Below the pieces are notes generated by a model that saw only the letters and a program-made list of their open reading frames with translations, was not told the origin of the DNA and searched no databases. This document shows, piece after piece, positions 16,012 to 24,561 of a stretch of DNA of 31,182 nt. Position 1 is the first letter of the stretch; every line of letters begins with the position of its first letter. The stretch comes from Bacillota bacterium (GTDB taxonomy: Bacteria > Bacillota_I > Bacilli_A > RF39 > UBA660), in the NCBI GenBank assembly GCA_023391185.1, contig JAEWBI010000041.1:1-31182 (forward strand). The letters run 5' to 3'. A program made the translations under genes and the position numbers.

Positions 16012-16533
16012 TTATATATTAGGATCAATATTATTTAAATCTTCTACTACTGTGATACTGCTTGATATCATTCCCATCCAACAAGTATACTCAAATGTAC
16101 CTGTTTCTGTGGGAGTAAATTCAACAATGTTATCCCCAACTTCAAGTTTTTTTGCTATTTCATATTCGTCTATCCTTATTCTACTATTACAGCCTGATAA
16201 GCTAGATTTATCTACTTTTATATTGAATTTAACTGGAATTCCCTTTTGAACTATTATTGGTGTATAAGAACCCGGCAACACACTAATTTCAACAGTTTGT
16301 ACATCACCATCAATTGTGGCTACTATAGGCTTTGAAGAATCACTATTAGAAACTACAGAATTACCGTTGCTTGATGCCCTAGTATTAGAAATTACAGAAT
16401 TGTTACCGCTTGTTCCACCTCTGTTACCTACTATAATATATATAATTATTAAAACAGCAAGAATAGCTAATGTTATTCTAAAGAAAATTTGATTTTCACT
16501 ATTTTCTTGATTTTTTATTTTTTTATTTTCCAT
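16012..16533 (-). CDS. Membrane-anchored cupredoxin-like copper protein
   Basis: The 173-residue protein has a short cytoplasmic N-terminus, one membrane helix (about 17-36), a Ser/Asn/Gly-rich linker (38-68) and a cupredoxin domain (70-165). Likely copper ligands are C115 in SGCN, and C151, M153 and M155 in YTCWMGM. It resembles the C-terminal domain of the HMA-SafE-cupredoxin protein encoded just upstream at about half its positions. It probably binds copper at the outer face of the membrane. AAGGGGTG precedes the ATG, and a direct-repeat operator with a -10 element lies directly upstream. The stop codon is followed in frame by a short Gly/Cys tail that is not translated. Confidence 0.88.
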   Translation of the reverse strand: MENKKIKNQENSENQIFFRITLAILAVLIIIYIIVGNRGGTSGNNSVISNTRASSNGNSVVSNSDSSKPIVATIDGDVQTVEISVLPGSYTPIIVQKGIPVKFNIKVDKSSLSGCNSRIRIDEYEIAKKLEVGDNIVEFTPTETGTFEYTCWMGMISSSITVVEDLNNIDPNI

Positions 16534-16555
16534 GTTACACCCCTTTTAATCATTA

Positions 16556-16589
16556 ATTATATATACATAATGTGAAGATTATATGGAGA
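16556..16589 (-). promoter_or_regulatory. Operator A and promoter of the cupredoxin gene
   Basis: On the minus strand TCTCCATATAATCTTCACAT, then TATAAT exactly 11 bases after TCTTCA (-10 at 16556-16561). The half-sites TCCATATAA and TTCACATTA start 11 bp apart. No separate -35 is seen, which fits an OmpR-family activator that replaces it. Confidence 0.75.
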
Positions 16590-16713
16590 TAAATTTTTAA
16601 TATTTTTTGATCACTTTTTTAATTTTCAAAAATAATCATTACCCATTTTAACAATAAAGTAACCCTGTTATAATATGTATAACTTTTTTGATAAATATGA
16701 ATTTTTGTTAAAA

Positions 16714-18033
16714 CTAATCATTATTATTAGCTTCTTTAAATAATGTTGGATCATCGACTACAACAATATTATTTTTTAGCATTCCCATCCAACAAGTGTA
16801 TGTAAATATTCCTGTTTCATTTGGAGTAAATTGTATTACATTCTTACCAACTTTTAAATCTTTTGATATATTAAAACTATTTATCTTTATTCCATTATTG
16901 CATCCTGTTAAATTATCTCTGGATGCATTTATAATTATTTTAACAGGTACACCTTTTTGAACGACCATATCTTTATAACCGCTATATGATAAATCAAATT
17001 CTACAATTTGGTAATCCCCATCTATTTCACTTTTTAAATAATCATCATAATTTGGCTTAAAAGCATTAGAAATATCTACTCCCATACTTAATAATCCACG
17101 ATTAAGCATCACTAAAGATAATACCAATATTAAAACAGTTGATATCTTGCTTAAAGTTTTTCTATGATTATTATTTAGAAAATTAGATATCATTCCAACG
17201 AATAACATAAGTGGTATTGTTCCTAAGCAAAATAGAAACATTGATAAAGCCCCATATATAAATGATCCAGTTGATAATGCATATACTTGCATAGCTTGAA
17301 GCGGACCACAAGGCATTAAGCCATTAAGTAGTCCCACCATAAATGGTCCTTTGGTTTTTAATTTGCCAAATACTTTAGGGTTTTTAAATTTTAAAGAAAA
17401 GTTTATTATTCCCATCATATTTAATGCCATTAAAAACATAAAAATTGAAGCAATAATTATTATAGTTCCTTGTATATAAACATTTATCTTAAAAACACTA
17501 CCTAGTAAACCTACAATACCACCAAGTATGGTATATGAAGTTAATCTACCCAAATTATATAAAATTGGTTTCTTAAAGTTTTTTGTAGCAGAGGTACTAG
17601 CAATTAGATTTATTGCCCCGCACATTGAAATACAATGGATACTTGTAAGTAGTCCTGTTACAAATAACATTGCATAAGTTGTATTACTATTAATTACAGG
17701 TATCATATTGAATATATTGAAACCAAATAAACTATTTAAAATAAATGCTAATAAAATAAGAATGGTTCCTATTTTAATTAGTTCGCCAATAGACATATTT
17801 CTTTTTAATATTTTTTTATTGTCTGAAATCATTTTTAAATCAGTATAATAGTCTATTTTAGTAATGTAATCAATTATTTTTTGTTTGTCTAATTTTCCTT
17901 TGTACTCTACTTCAGCAATATGCCCATCAAAATATATACTTTTAATCGTCTCTATTTTTTCTAAAGCTTTTGATATTTTTGTTTTACAATGATCACAAGT
18001 CATACCTTCAATTTTTATGTATATCTTTTTCAT
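16714..18033 (-). CDS. Copper-handling fusion protein: HMA domain, SafE/DsbD-like membrane domain, cupredoxin domain
   Basis: The 439-residue protein has three parts. Residues 1-70 are a heavy-metal-associated domain with GMTCDHC (C13, C16). Residues about 85-320 form a six-to-seven-helix membrane domain of the DsbD_2/TauE-SafE type, with HCISMCGA (C134, C138) and LMPCGPLQAMQ (C242). Residues 335-428 are a cupredoxin domain with C378 in TGCNN and C414, M416, M418 in YTCWMGM. This architecture is known in Bacillota copper loci, often misnamed as urease accessory protein UreH-like. It plausibly moves Cu(I), or electrons, from a cytoplasmic chaperone to an outside cupredoxin. GGGAGG precedes the ATG. 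It sits downstream of the thioredoxin-like gene, probably in one transcript. Confidence 0.9.
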   Translation of the reverse strand: MKKIYIKIEGMTCDHCKTKISKALEKIETIKSIYFDGHIAEVEYKGKLDKQKIIDYITKIDYYTDLKMISDNKKILKRNMSIGELIKIGTILILLAFILNSLFGFNIFNMIPVINSNTTYAMLFVTGLLTSIHCISMCGAINLIASTSATKNFKKPILYNLGRLTSYTILGGIVGLLGSVFKINVYIQGTIIIIASIFMFLMALNMMGIINFSLKFKNPKVFGKLKTKGPFMVGLLNGLMPCGPLQAMQVYALSTGSFIYGALSMFLFCLGTIPLMLFVGMISNFLNNNHRKTLSKISTVLILVLSLVMLNRGLLSMGVDISNAFKPNYDDYLKSEIDGDYQIVEFDLSYSGYKDMVVQKGVPVKIIINASRDNLTGCNNGIKINSFNISKDLKVGKNVIQFTPNETGIFTYTCWMGMLKNNIVVVDDPTLFKEANNND

Positions 18034-18098
18034 ATGTTATACCTCCCTATTAGCGCTATCACTTTATCAATCAATTTGTACATAAATTATAAATTTAT

Positions 18099-18596
18099 TT
18101 ATTTGATTAAATTAGCATTTTTTAAAAAATTAACGAATTCTTCTTTTTTTTGATATCCTATACTAACATTATCTTGTTTACCTTTATACATTATAAGTAC
18201 TGTAGGAGTTCCTTTAAATTCATTCAAAGTTGAATAAAGATATCTTTCAGCATCCTTTGGAGACCATTCATCTATATTTGTGTAATACATATCTAAACCA
18301 TATTCAGCTGCAACTTCTTTTACTATCGGTTCGAATTTATTACAAAAACTACAAGATGGTCTGGCAATATATATTATAGAAAATTTATTACTAGCTTGTA
18401 TCTTTTCAAATAATTCTGCATCAGTATCAATAAGTTCACCAACACTATTATTGTTATTATAAATATCAGCTATTTTATATGATGTTTTATCTATATTTTT
18501 ATTAGTTAAATTATCATTTTTTAATACAAGTAATATAGAAATTGTTATAATTACAATTATTGATAATATTAATAAGTATCCAAATTTATTTAACAT
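18099..18596 (-). CDS. Membrane-anchored thioredoxin-like protein
   Basis: The 165-residue protein has an N-terminal membrane helix (about 6-25) and a thioredoxin fold outside the cell: IIYIARPSCSFCNKF with the active-site C82-S-F-C85, and the cis-proline in GTPTV (P131). The CSFC site and anchoring suggest a thiol-disulfide role in keeping copper-binding cysteines of the neighbouring cupredoxins reduced, or oxidative protection. That role is inferred from context. GAGGAATTAGT precedes the ATG, and operator B with a -10 element lies directly upstream, making it the first gene of a transcript that continues into the HMA-SafE-cupredoxin gene. Confidence 0.85.
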   Translation of the reverse strand: MLNKFGYLLILSIIVIITISILLVLKNDNLTNKNIDKTSYKIADIYNNNNSVGELIDTDAELFEKIQASNKFSIIYIARPSCSFCNKFEPIVKEVAAEYGLDMYYTNIDEWSPKDAERYLYSTLNEFKGTPTVLIMYKGKQDNVSIGYQKKEEFVNFLKNANLIK

Positions 18597-18618
18597 ACTA
18601 ATTCCTCATTTCTAAATT

Positions 18619-18652
18619 ATTATAATATCTTTATATGAAGATTATATGGAGA
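18619..18652 (-). promoter_or_regulatory. Operator B and promoter of the thioredoxin-like gene
   Basis: On the minus strand TCTCCATATAATCTTCATAT, then a perfect TATAAT 11 bases after TCTTCA (-10 at 18619-18624). The half-sites TCCATATAA and TTCATATAA begin 11 bp apart. This is the cleanest of three copies. Confidence 0.8.
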
Positions 18653-18716
18653 AAGAGAAATGTAAAGATCATAAACATACATTAACTCAATATGTTAAAA
18701 ATAACAAATAAAGATT

Positions 18717-18741
18717 AAAAAAATTCTCGAATTAATGAGAA
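18717..18741 (-). terminator. Terminator of the two-component operon
   Basis: On the minus strand TTCTC, loop ATTAATTC, GAGAA, then seven T. The short stem overlaps the histidine kinase stop codon. Confidence 0.6.
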
Positions 18742-20147
18742 CTTTTATTTTGCGTAATTTTATTTGGGATCGAAACAATAAATTTACTACCTTTATTAAT
18801 TTCGCTTTCTACTCTTATATTTCCATCATGTGCTTCAACAATACTTTTAGCAACATATAATCCAATTCCAGAACCGCCTGTGTCCCTACTTCTTGATTTA
18901 TCTGTTCTATACAAATATTCAAAAATATATTTTAAATTCTCTGCCTCAATTCCACATCCATTATCTATTACTTCAATTTTAACATTGAAATTTTCTTGTG
19001 TAGCATTAATAGTAAGATTTCCATTATTATCTGTATATTTAATGGCATTTGAAATCAAATTTACCATAACTTGACTAATCTTGTCTTTATCAGCAAATAG
19101 TTTAATATTTTTTTTGTTAAAGTGTAGTTTGATTTTTTTTGTATATAACTCTACTTCAAAAATTTTAATTGAATTTTCAATTATGTTAGATACATTAAAT
19201 TCACTTTTTACAAGATTTATATTTTTATCTGTATTTGAAACTATTTTTTCAATATCAAAAACCATTCTTGCTAATCTTTCAACTTCATTTTTAATTCCTT
19301 CTAATCTCTTTGGTGTGGCTTCAAATACACCATCAATAATCGCCTCAATACTACCTTGGATACTTGCTAATGGAGTTAGGAACTCATGAGTGAAATCACC
19401 AGCCATTTGCTTCTTTATAGTCAATTGATATTTTAAATTATTTGTAAGAGAATTAATACTATTTGCGAGTTCTAAAATTTCCGTAGTACTTGTCTTAACA
19501 TCAATCTTACCAGAATAATCACCATTAGATATTTCTTTTGTCTTTTTTATTACTTTCTTAATTGGTTTTTCTATTCCATTTGCTATTAATATTCCAACAA
19601 TTATAGAAACTACTAAAGAGATAATCGCGATTAACAAAAACATACTATTAAATGTTTTGATAAAAGCTTGATCACTTTCACTATAAAAGAATGGACCAAA
19701 AAATCCAATTTTAATGTAGCCTAGATTTTGACCATTTTTAATAATATCTAATTTTTCCTCAACATATTTGCCTTTAAAATTAGGATAGATATCTTTCATC
19801 ATTTGCTTCATGTTATTAATAGTGTGGTTACAGCTGTCTTTTTGCATACAGGCCATGCAAAATATCATTTTATCATCATTATTATATACACTAAGTATTA
19901 AATACTGATTTAAAAGATTATCAGCAAAGTCTTCAAAGAAACTTGTATCTGGTGGGAATCCATCCCTAGTGTAAGCATTAGTAATTACTTCAACTATTTC
20001 TTTGTTTTTTAATTGTTGCTGGTTAACTATATAATTTTGAAACTGCTTTTGAAAAAAGTGATAACTAATTAAAAATAGAGAGAAAACTAAAAGAACAGAT
20101 ATAGCTATATAAGATAATGTCAGTTTTAATTTTAATTTCATTTTCAT
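18732..20147 (-). CDS. Sensor histidine kinase with extracytoplasmic Cys/Met-rich sensor domain (copper sensing inferred)
   Basis: The 471-residue protein has a membrane helix at about 10-31, an extracytoplasmic sensor (32-165), a second helix (about 170-193), HAMP, and a HisKA-HATPase core: phospho-acceptor H254 in FTHEFLTPL, N-box NLISNAIKYT, G1 DNGCGIE and G2 GGSGIGLYV. The sensor contains C97-M-A-C100-M then C106, a nearby His and MKQMM, a soft-metal-like cluster. The ATG at 20147 has AAGGAAG upstream; a GTG three codons earlier falls within that site. It is co-transcribed with its response regulator between two copper gene clusters. Copper as signal is inferred from location and residues. 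Confidence 0.9.
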   Translation of the reverse strand: MKMKLKLKLTLSYIAISVLLVFSLFLISYHFFQKQFQNYIVNQQQLKNKEIVEVITNAYTRDGFPPDTSFFEDFADNLLNQYLILSVYNNDDKMIFCMACMQKDSCNHTINNMKQMMKDIYPNFKGKYVEEKLDIIKNGQNLGYIKIGFFGPFFYSESDQAFIKTFNSMFLLIAIISLVVSIIVGILIANGIEKPIKKVIKKTKEISNGDYSGKIDVKTSTTEILELANSINSLTNNLKYQLTIKKQMAGDFTHEFLTPLASIQGSIEAIIDGVFEATPKRLEGIKNEVERLARMVFDIEKIVSNTDKNINLVKSEFNVSNIIENSIKIFEVELYTKKIKLHFNKKNIKLFADKDKISQVMVNLISNAIKYTDNNGNLTINATQENFNVKIEVIDNGCGIEAENLKYIFEYLYRTDKSRSRDTGGSGIGLYVAKSIVEAHDGNIRVESEINKGSKFIVSIPNKITQNKSSH

Positions 20148-20173
20148 AAGTTCCACTTCCTTTTTTGTTTTTA

Positions 20174-20854
20174 TTAATAAATCGAATTAAATTTATAGCC
20201 GAAGCCTCTAATTGTAATTATATATTTATTTTGGTCATCTTCGATCTTACTACGAAGATTTTTTATATGTGAATCTATTGTTCTTTCATAAACTTCGAAA
20301 TTATCTGTAAAAACTAAATTGATTAGTTCTTCTCTATTATAAGTTTTTTTGGGATTTCTGGCTAGAACTTCAAGTATTTTAAATTCATAAGGGGTCAAAT
20401 TGATTTTTTTGCCTTTCTTTTCAACAGATACAGCCGCAAAGTCAATTTTTAGATCATTTATTGTTAGTATCTCAGGAGTAAATTTATTAATTCTTTTAAA
20501 AATAGAATGCACCCTTGCTAATAATTCCTTTGGACTAAATGGTTTAGTCATATAATCGTCAGTTCCTAGATCAAAGCCATTTAATTTGCTATCTTCACTT
20601 ATTTTAGCAGTCAACATTATTATTGGTATATTTGATTCATTACGGATAATTTTACATACTTTTTCACCACTTACATTTGAAAGCATTAGATCAAGAACAA
20701 TTAAATCTGGTTTTTCTTCTTCATACTTTATTAAAGCTTCTTTTCCATCATAAGCCGCTACTACATCAAAACCATCTTTTTCTAGATAAGCTTTAACTAC
20801 TTCAACAATTGTTTTTTCATCATCTACCACTAGTATTTTTTTCTTTTGCATCAT
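20174..20854 (-). CDS. OmpR-family response regulator (copper regulon inferred)
   Basis: The 226-residue protein has a receiver domain with acidic pair DD at 11-12, phosphorylation site D55 in VLDLML and K104 in TKPF, then a winged-helix DNA-binding domain (about 130-226; LTPYEFKILEVLARNP, RTIDSHIKNLRSKI, RGFGYKF). Such proteins bind two direct half-sites 11 bp apart, the arrangement seen three times near copper genes here. GGAGGTG sits three bases before tandem ATG codons. A possible TTGTCT-N17-TATAAG promoter overlaps the ribosome site and is weak. No CopY or CsoR repressor is encoded in the window. Confidence 0.93.
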   Translation of the reverse strand: MMQKKKILVVDDEKTIVEVVKAYLEKDGFDVVAAYDGKEALIKYEEEKPDLIVLDLMLSNVSGEKVCKIIRNESNIPIIMLTAKISEDSKLNGFDLGTDDYMTKPFSPKELLARVHSIFKRINKFTPEILTINDLKIDFAAVSVEKKGKKINLTPYEFKILEVLARNPKKTYNREELINLVFTDNFEVYERTIDSHIKNLRSKIEDDQNKYIITIRGFGYKFNSIY

Positions 20855-20890
20855 TCACACCTCCTTATATGAATAGACATTTATAAAGAC

Positions 20891-20922
20891 AAAAAGGAAA
20901 CCCGAACTAAATTCGGTTTCCT
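20891..20922 (-). terminator. Terminator of the copA-copZ operon
   Basis: On the minus strand AGGAAACC-GAA, loop, TTC-GGGTTTCCT, then TTTT. The stem is strong and GC-containing. It separates copZ from the two-component genes. Confidence 0.9.
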
Positions 20923-20926
20923 ATTT

Positions 20927-21133
20927 TTAAGCAACATCGTATCCTTGATTTTCAATTTCCATTTTGATTTTATCAAGTGATACTATCATGTTATCATATT
21001 CTACTGTTACTGTTTTTGCTTTTAAACTCACATTAACCGAGTTAATCCCATTTAAACCTTTTACTGCATTGGTAATAGCATTTATGCAATGCTCACATGA
21101 CATACCTTCAACATTTATAACTTGTTTTTCCAT
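20927..21133 (-). CDS. copZ: Copper chaperone CopZ-like HMA protein
   Basis: The 68-residue protein is a single ferredoxin-like HMA domain with the Cu(I) site GMSCEHC (C13, C16) and the usual ENQGYDV C-terminal motif. It carries Cu(I) in the cytoplasm and hands it to the HMA domains of CopA. AAAGGAAATAAAT precedes the ATG. It is the last gene of the copA transcript, followed by a strong terminator. Confidence 0.95.
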   Translation of the reverse strand: MEKQVINVEGMSCEHCINAITNAVKGLNGINSVNVSLKAKTVTVEYDNMIVSLDKIKMEIENQGYDVA

Positions 21134-21161
21134 ATTTATTTCCTTTCAACATTCATTGTTA

Positions 21162-21263
21162 TTATTTTCTTTTTTTTGTTTTTTCTATTATAGGATTAAT
21201 AAATAATAATATTATTGCAAAAACTGGTAAAATGCAATGCCAATGGGCAAGTAATAAATTCAT
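21162..21263 (-). CDS. 33-residue membrane peptide with HWHC motif
   Basis: A short gene starts MNLLLAHWHCILPVF, continues as one hydrophobic helix (about 11-24) and ends in a basic tail (EKTKKRK). GAGGTG lies six bases before the ATG. It fits exactly between the anchored unknown protein and copZ, in the same direction, with 26-28 base gaps. The residues His-Trp-His-Cys at the membrane entrance could bind a metal. It may be a small modulator of CopA or a copper-binding peptide; I know no named family for it with certainty. Confidence 0.7.
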   Translation of the reverse strand: MNLLLAHWHCILPVFAIILLFINPIIEKTKKRK

Positions 21264-21289
21264 TTATTTCACCTCGTATAATCTATTAA

Positions 21290-21985
21290 TTATTTTAAAT
21301 CAAATGGTTTCAAAAATTTATATACTTCTACTTTTTTACCATTTTGCATTGTTGGAACTTTTGCGTAAACCCAACCTTCAACTTTAGATGGATCAACTCC
21401 TGCTTTTATTAATGGTTCTGGATTAACTACAAAGACGATATCTTTATCATTAGTTGTCATATCTTTGGCCCATTCAAATATATTTCCGTCTCCTAAATCT
21501 ATTCCATAATGATCTAATGCTGCATGATATTTAATACTTGCTCTTTTTAAATTAGCAATTTTTTTGTAAGATTCATATGGTGTAGCCTTATCTTCATAAG
21601 TAATTTTCTCATTACCTAATTTAGTACCAACCATAATCATATCATCAATAATCATACCTTCTGGTAATTTATCAATATCTAATCCTGCTGATACAAATGG
21701 TTCAGATTCAAATGTTAACATTACATCATGAAATGAACTTTTGCTAAAATCCTTACTCCAAAAGAATTCAACTGTATCATCTGGTGCTGACAAAGACCAA
21801 CCACCATTTTCATCATCTACTCTAATTTGATCTTCTAATTCTTCTGTTACAATTTTAAATGAATCAAGAGATTCTTTTCCAACAACATCCAATCCCTTCA
21901 AGGCATTTGTAACAACAAATATAATTCCCCCAACAACTAGTAATCCTAGTATTGCTAATATAATAATTTTACTTTTACTTTTCAT
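21290..21985 (-). CDS. Membrane-anchored protein of unknown function in the copper operon
   Basis: The 231-residue protein has a basic N-terminus and one membrane helix (about 6-26), then an extracytoplasmic domain without cysteines. Visible blocks include WSLSAPDDTVEFFWSKDFS, an MIIDDMIMVGTKLG stretch with several Met, and KYHAALDHYGIDLGDGNIFEW with two His. The start ATG directly follows the copA stop as TAAATG, with the ribosome site inside copA, so it is translationally coupled to copA. It lacks a lipobox. A copper-related extracellular role is inferred from position only. Confidence 0.8.
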   Translation of the reverse strand: MKSKSKIIILAILGLLVVGGIIFVVTNALKGLDVVGKESLDSFKIVTEELEDQIRVDDENGGWSLSAPDDTVEFFWSKDFSKSSFHDVMLTFESEPFVSAGLDIDKLPEGMIIDDMIMVGTKLGNEKITYEDKATPYESYKKIANLKRASIKYHAALDHYGIDLGDGNIFEWAKDMTTNDKDIVFVVNPEPLIKAGVDPSKVEGWVYAKVPTMQNGKKVEVYKFLKPFDLK

Positions 21986-24469
21986 TTATTTTTTTCCTTT
22001 CTTCATTTCGCTTGGCTTGAACTTTTTTAATCTTAGTGCATTTGTTAAAACTGAAACCGAGCTTAAGCTCATGGCAACTGCTGCCAATATAGGATTCAGT
22101 AATGGTCCACCAAATAAATATAGTAAACCTGCAGCAACTGGAATACCTACTACATTATAACTAAATGCCCAAAATAAATTTTGTTTAATATTTCTAATTG
22201 TTTTCTTACTTAATTCTAAAGATGTAGGGACATCCATTAAATCACTTTTCATAAGAACAATGTCAGCTGATTCTATTGCCACATCTGTACCAGAACCAAT
22301 TGCTATTCCTATATCAGCTTGGGCTAAGGCTGGTGCATCATTTATTCCATCTCCAACCATAGCAACTTTTTTGTTCTCACTTTGTAATTTTTTTATCTCT
22401 GCTGATTTATCTTGTGGTAAGACCTCTGATAAAACAGTATCAATTCCTACTTGTTTAGATATTGCATTAGCTGTCTTTTTATTATCTCCAGTTATCATAA
22501 CAACTTGTATGCCCATCTTATGTAGTTTTTCAATAGCTTCTTTACTGCTACTTTTAACAACATCGGCCACTGCTATTATGCCTGCAAAATTACTATCTAA
22601 AGCAATAAACATTGGAGTTTTTCCTTCATCTGCTAGTCTATCTGAGTCTTTTTCTAAATCTTTTAATGAAATAGAAAATTCATCCATTAATTTACGATTT
22701 CCAACTAAAATCTTAACACCATCGATTTCAGCTTCAATTCCATGACCAACTATTGCTTTAAAAAAATCTGGTTTAAATAATTTAATTTCCTTACTAAGAG
22801 CATCATTTACTATTGCCTGACCAAGTGGATGTTCAGAACCTTTTTCTGCTGAAGCAGTTAATTGCAAAAGTCGTTCTTCTGATATACCATCTACAATTAA
22901 TATATCTGTTACTTGTGGTTTTCCTTCTGTTATTGTCCCAGTCTTGTCAAATACGATTGTATTAATTTTATGAGCAGTTTCTAAAGCTTCTCCACCTTTA
23001 ATAAGAATCCCATTTTCTGCTCCCTTACCTGTGCCAACCATTATAGCAGTAGGCGTTGCAAGCCCTAAAGCACAAGGACAAGCAATTACTAGAATTGAAA
23101 TAAAAATCTTTATAGCAAATTCTAAATCTTGAGTTCCTATAAACCAAGCTATTCCTACAATTATAGCTATTGCACATACAATTGGTACAAAGTAGCCAGA
23201 TACAATATCTGCCATTTTTGAAATAGGTGCTTTTGAACCTTGAGCATCTTCGACTAATTTTATAATTCTAGCTAATGCCGTATCACTACCAACTTTGGTT
23301 GCTTTAAATTTAATAAAACCATTTGAATTTATTGAAGCAGCATATACATTGTCTCCTACATTTTTATCAACTGGCATGCTCTCTCCTGTTAGCATAGATT
23401 CATCAATTGAAGTTTGACCTTCAATTATAATTCCATCGACAGGAATTTTTGCACCTGGTTTAACGATTACAATATTATCGATTTCTACATCATCAATTAA
23501 TATTTCTTTTTCTTTACCATTCTCTTCAATGATGGCTGTTTTTGGAGCAAGACCCATTAATTTTTTTATAGCTTCACTTGTTTTTCCTTTTGAAACTGCT
23601 TCTAATGATTTTCCAAGTAAAATTAAAGTAATAATTACCCCTGCTGTTTCATAATATAATGAGTCAACTAAACCGAAATTACCTTGATAAATTAAATAAG
23701 TATTGTAAGCACTGTATAACACAGCCGCTGTTGTACCTATAGCAATCAAGGAATCCATATTTGGACTTCTCTGAGCTAATGATTTGAAACCAATGGTATA
23801 AAATTTATAACCTACACCAATTACTGGTATAACTAACATTAATTCTATTAATGCATAAATTAAAGGAAATTGCATTGGATCTAAATCACCCGGAAATGGC
23901 AACCTAATAAAACTTATCATTGGTACCATGGCAATATATAGTAATGGTAAAGAGAATATTGCAGAAACTATAAATTTTATCCAAAGGGTTTTAATTTCTT
24001 TTTCCTTTCTCAGTTTATCCTCATCAACAGCATTTCCTTTACTTACCTCTAAAACTTTATAACCTATCGATTCAATTGCTTCTTTTATAACAGTAGGCTT
24101 AATTTGACTAGAATCATAAGTTAATGTAGCTTTTTCCGTAGCTAAATTTACTGTGGCTTTCTCTACTCCTGGTAGTTTATTTATGACATTTTCAATTCTT
24201 TTAACACAAGCTGCACATGTCATACCTCCTATATTTATAGTTAGTTCAGTATTTTTATGAACTTCTAGTACTTTGTAACCTGTCTTAATAACAGTTTCTT
24301 TTATTTTAGATGTATCTATTTTTTTATCATCAAATTCTATCAATAATTTTTCAGTTGCAAAATTGACATTAGCATTTATAACACCATCTAGTTGGCTAAC
24401 ACTTTTTTGAATACGATTTGCACAAGCTGCACATGTCATACCACCTATATTAAATATTTCTTTCTTCAT
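21986..24469 (-). CDS. copA: Cu(I)-exporting P1B-type ATPase CopA
   Basis: The 827-residue pump exports Cu(I) from the cytoplasm using ATP. It has two N-terminal HMA domains with GMTCAAC (C13/C16 and C85/C88), eight membrane helices, the actuator TGES (361-364), the transport site CPC (C464-P-C466), the phosphorylation site DKTGT (D508), SEHPLG for nucleotide binding and GDGINDAP in the hinge. The C-terminal helices carry the N...YN and MSLSSVSV...N signatures of CPC-type copper pumps. AGAGAGGTG precedes the ATG. It heads an operon with the unknown anchored protein, the 33-residue peptide and copZ. Confidence 0.97.
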   Translation of the reverse strand: MKKEIFNIGGMTCAACANRIQKSVSQLDGVINANVNFATEKLLIEFDDKKIDTSKIKETVIKTGYKVLEVHKNTELTINIGGMTCAACVKRIENVINKLPGVEKATVNLATEKATLTYDSSQIKPTVIKEAIESIGYKVLEVSKGNAVDEDKLRKEKEIKTLWIKFIVSAIFSLPLLYIAMVPMISFIRLPFPGDLDPMQFPLIYALIELMLVIPVIGVGYKFYTIGFKSLAQRSPNMDSLIAIGTTAAVLYSAYNTYLIYQGNFGLVDSLYYETAGVIITLILLGKSLEAVSKGKTSEAIKKLMGLAPKTAIIEENGKEKEILIDDVEIDNIVIVKPGAKIPVDGIIIEGQTSIDESMLTGESMPVDKNVGDNVYAASINSNGFIKFKATKVGSDTALARIIKLVEDAQGSKAPISKMADIVSGYFVPIVCAIAIIVGIAWFIGTQDLEFAIKIFISILVIACPCALGLATPTAIMVGTGKGAENGILIKGGEALETAHKINTIVFDKTGTITEGKPQVTDILIVDGISEERLLQLTASAEKGSEHPLGQAIVNDALSKEIKLFKPDFFKAIVGHGIEAEIDGVKILVGNRKLMDEFSISLKDLEKDSDRLADEGKTPMFIALDSNFAGIIAVADVVKSSSKEAIEKLHKMGIQVVMITGDNKKTANAISKQVGIDTVLSEVLPQDKSAEIKKLQSENKKVAMVGDGINDAPALAQADIGIAIGSGTDVAIESADIVLMKSDLMDVPTSLELSKKTIRNIKQNLFWAFSYNVVGIPVAAGLLYLFGGPLLNPILAAVAMSLSSVSVLTNALRLKKFKPSEMKKGKK

Positions 24470-24488
24470 TCTTTCACCTCTCTATTTA

Positions 24489-24523
24489 AACCAAATAAAT
24501 TCACATTTAGCTATTTGTTGGTT
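24489..24523. repeat. Inverted repeat in the copA leader
   Basis: AACCAAATAAA and TATTTGTTGGTT form an imperfect dyad with one bulge, separated by 12 bases, between the copA -10 element and its ribosome site. It could be an operator or a leader hairpin. It is not a CopY box (no TACAnnTGTA). Confidence 0.45.
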
Positions 24524-24533
24524 CACTGTTTTA

Positions 24534-24561
24534 ATTGTAGCATAAAGTTTTAAAATAACAA
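24534..24561 (-). promoter_or_regulatory. Promoter of the copA operon
   Basis: On the minus strand -35 TTGTTA, a 16-base spacer and -10 TACAAT with the TGn extension (TGCTACAAT), about 65 bp upstream of the copA ATG. It does not carry the direct-repeat operator found at the other copper promoters. Confidence 0.65.

Noticed and set aside
16676..16698. Plus-strand hairpin GTTATA...TATAAC followed by TTTTTT
   Set aside because: It looks like a terminator on the plus strand, but no plus-strand gene or promoter feeds it; on the minus strand it lacks a T-run.
22260..22745. Long plus-strand open frame inside copA
   Set aside because: Antisense shadow of the conserved ATPase phosphorylation and hinge regions; no ribosome site or family features.
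20927..24561. CopY or CsoR control of the copA operon
   Set aside because: No TACAnnTGTA box at the copA promoter and no CopY, CsoR or CueR gene in the window; only the two-component system is available.
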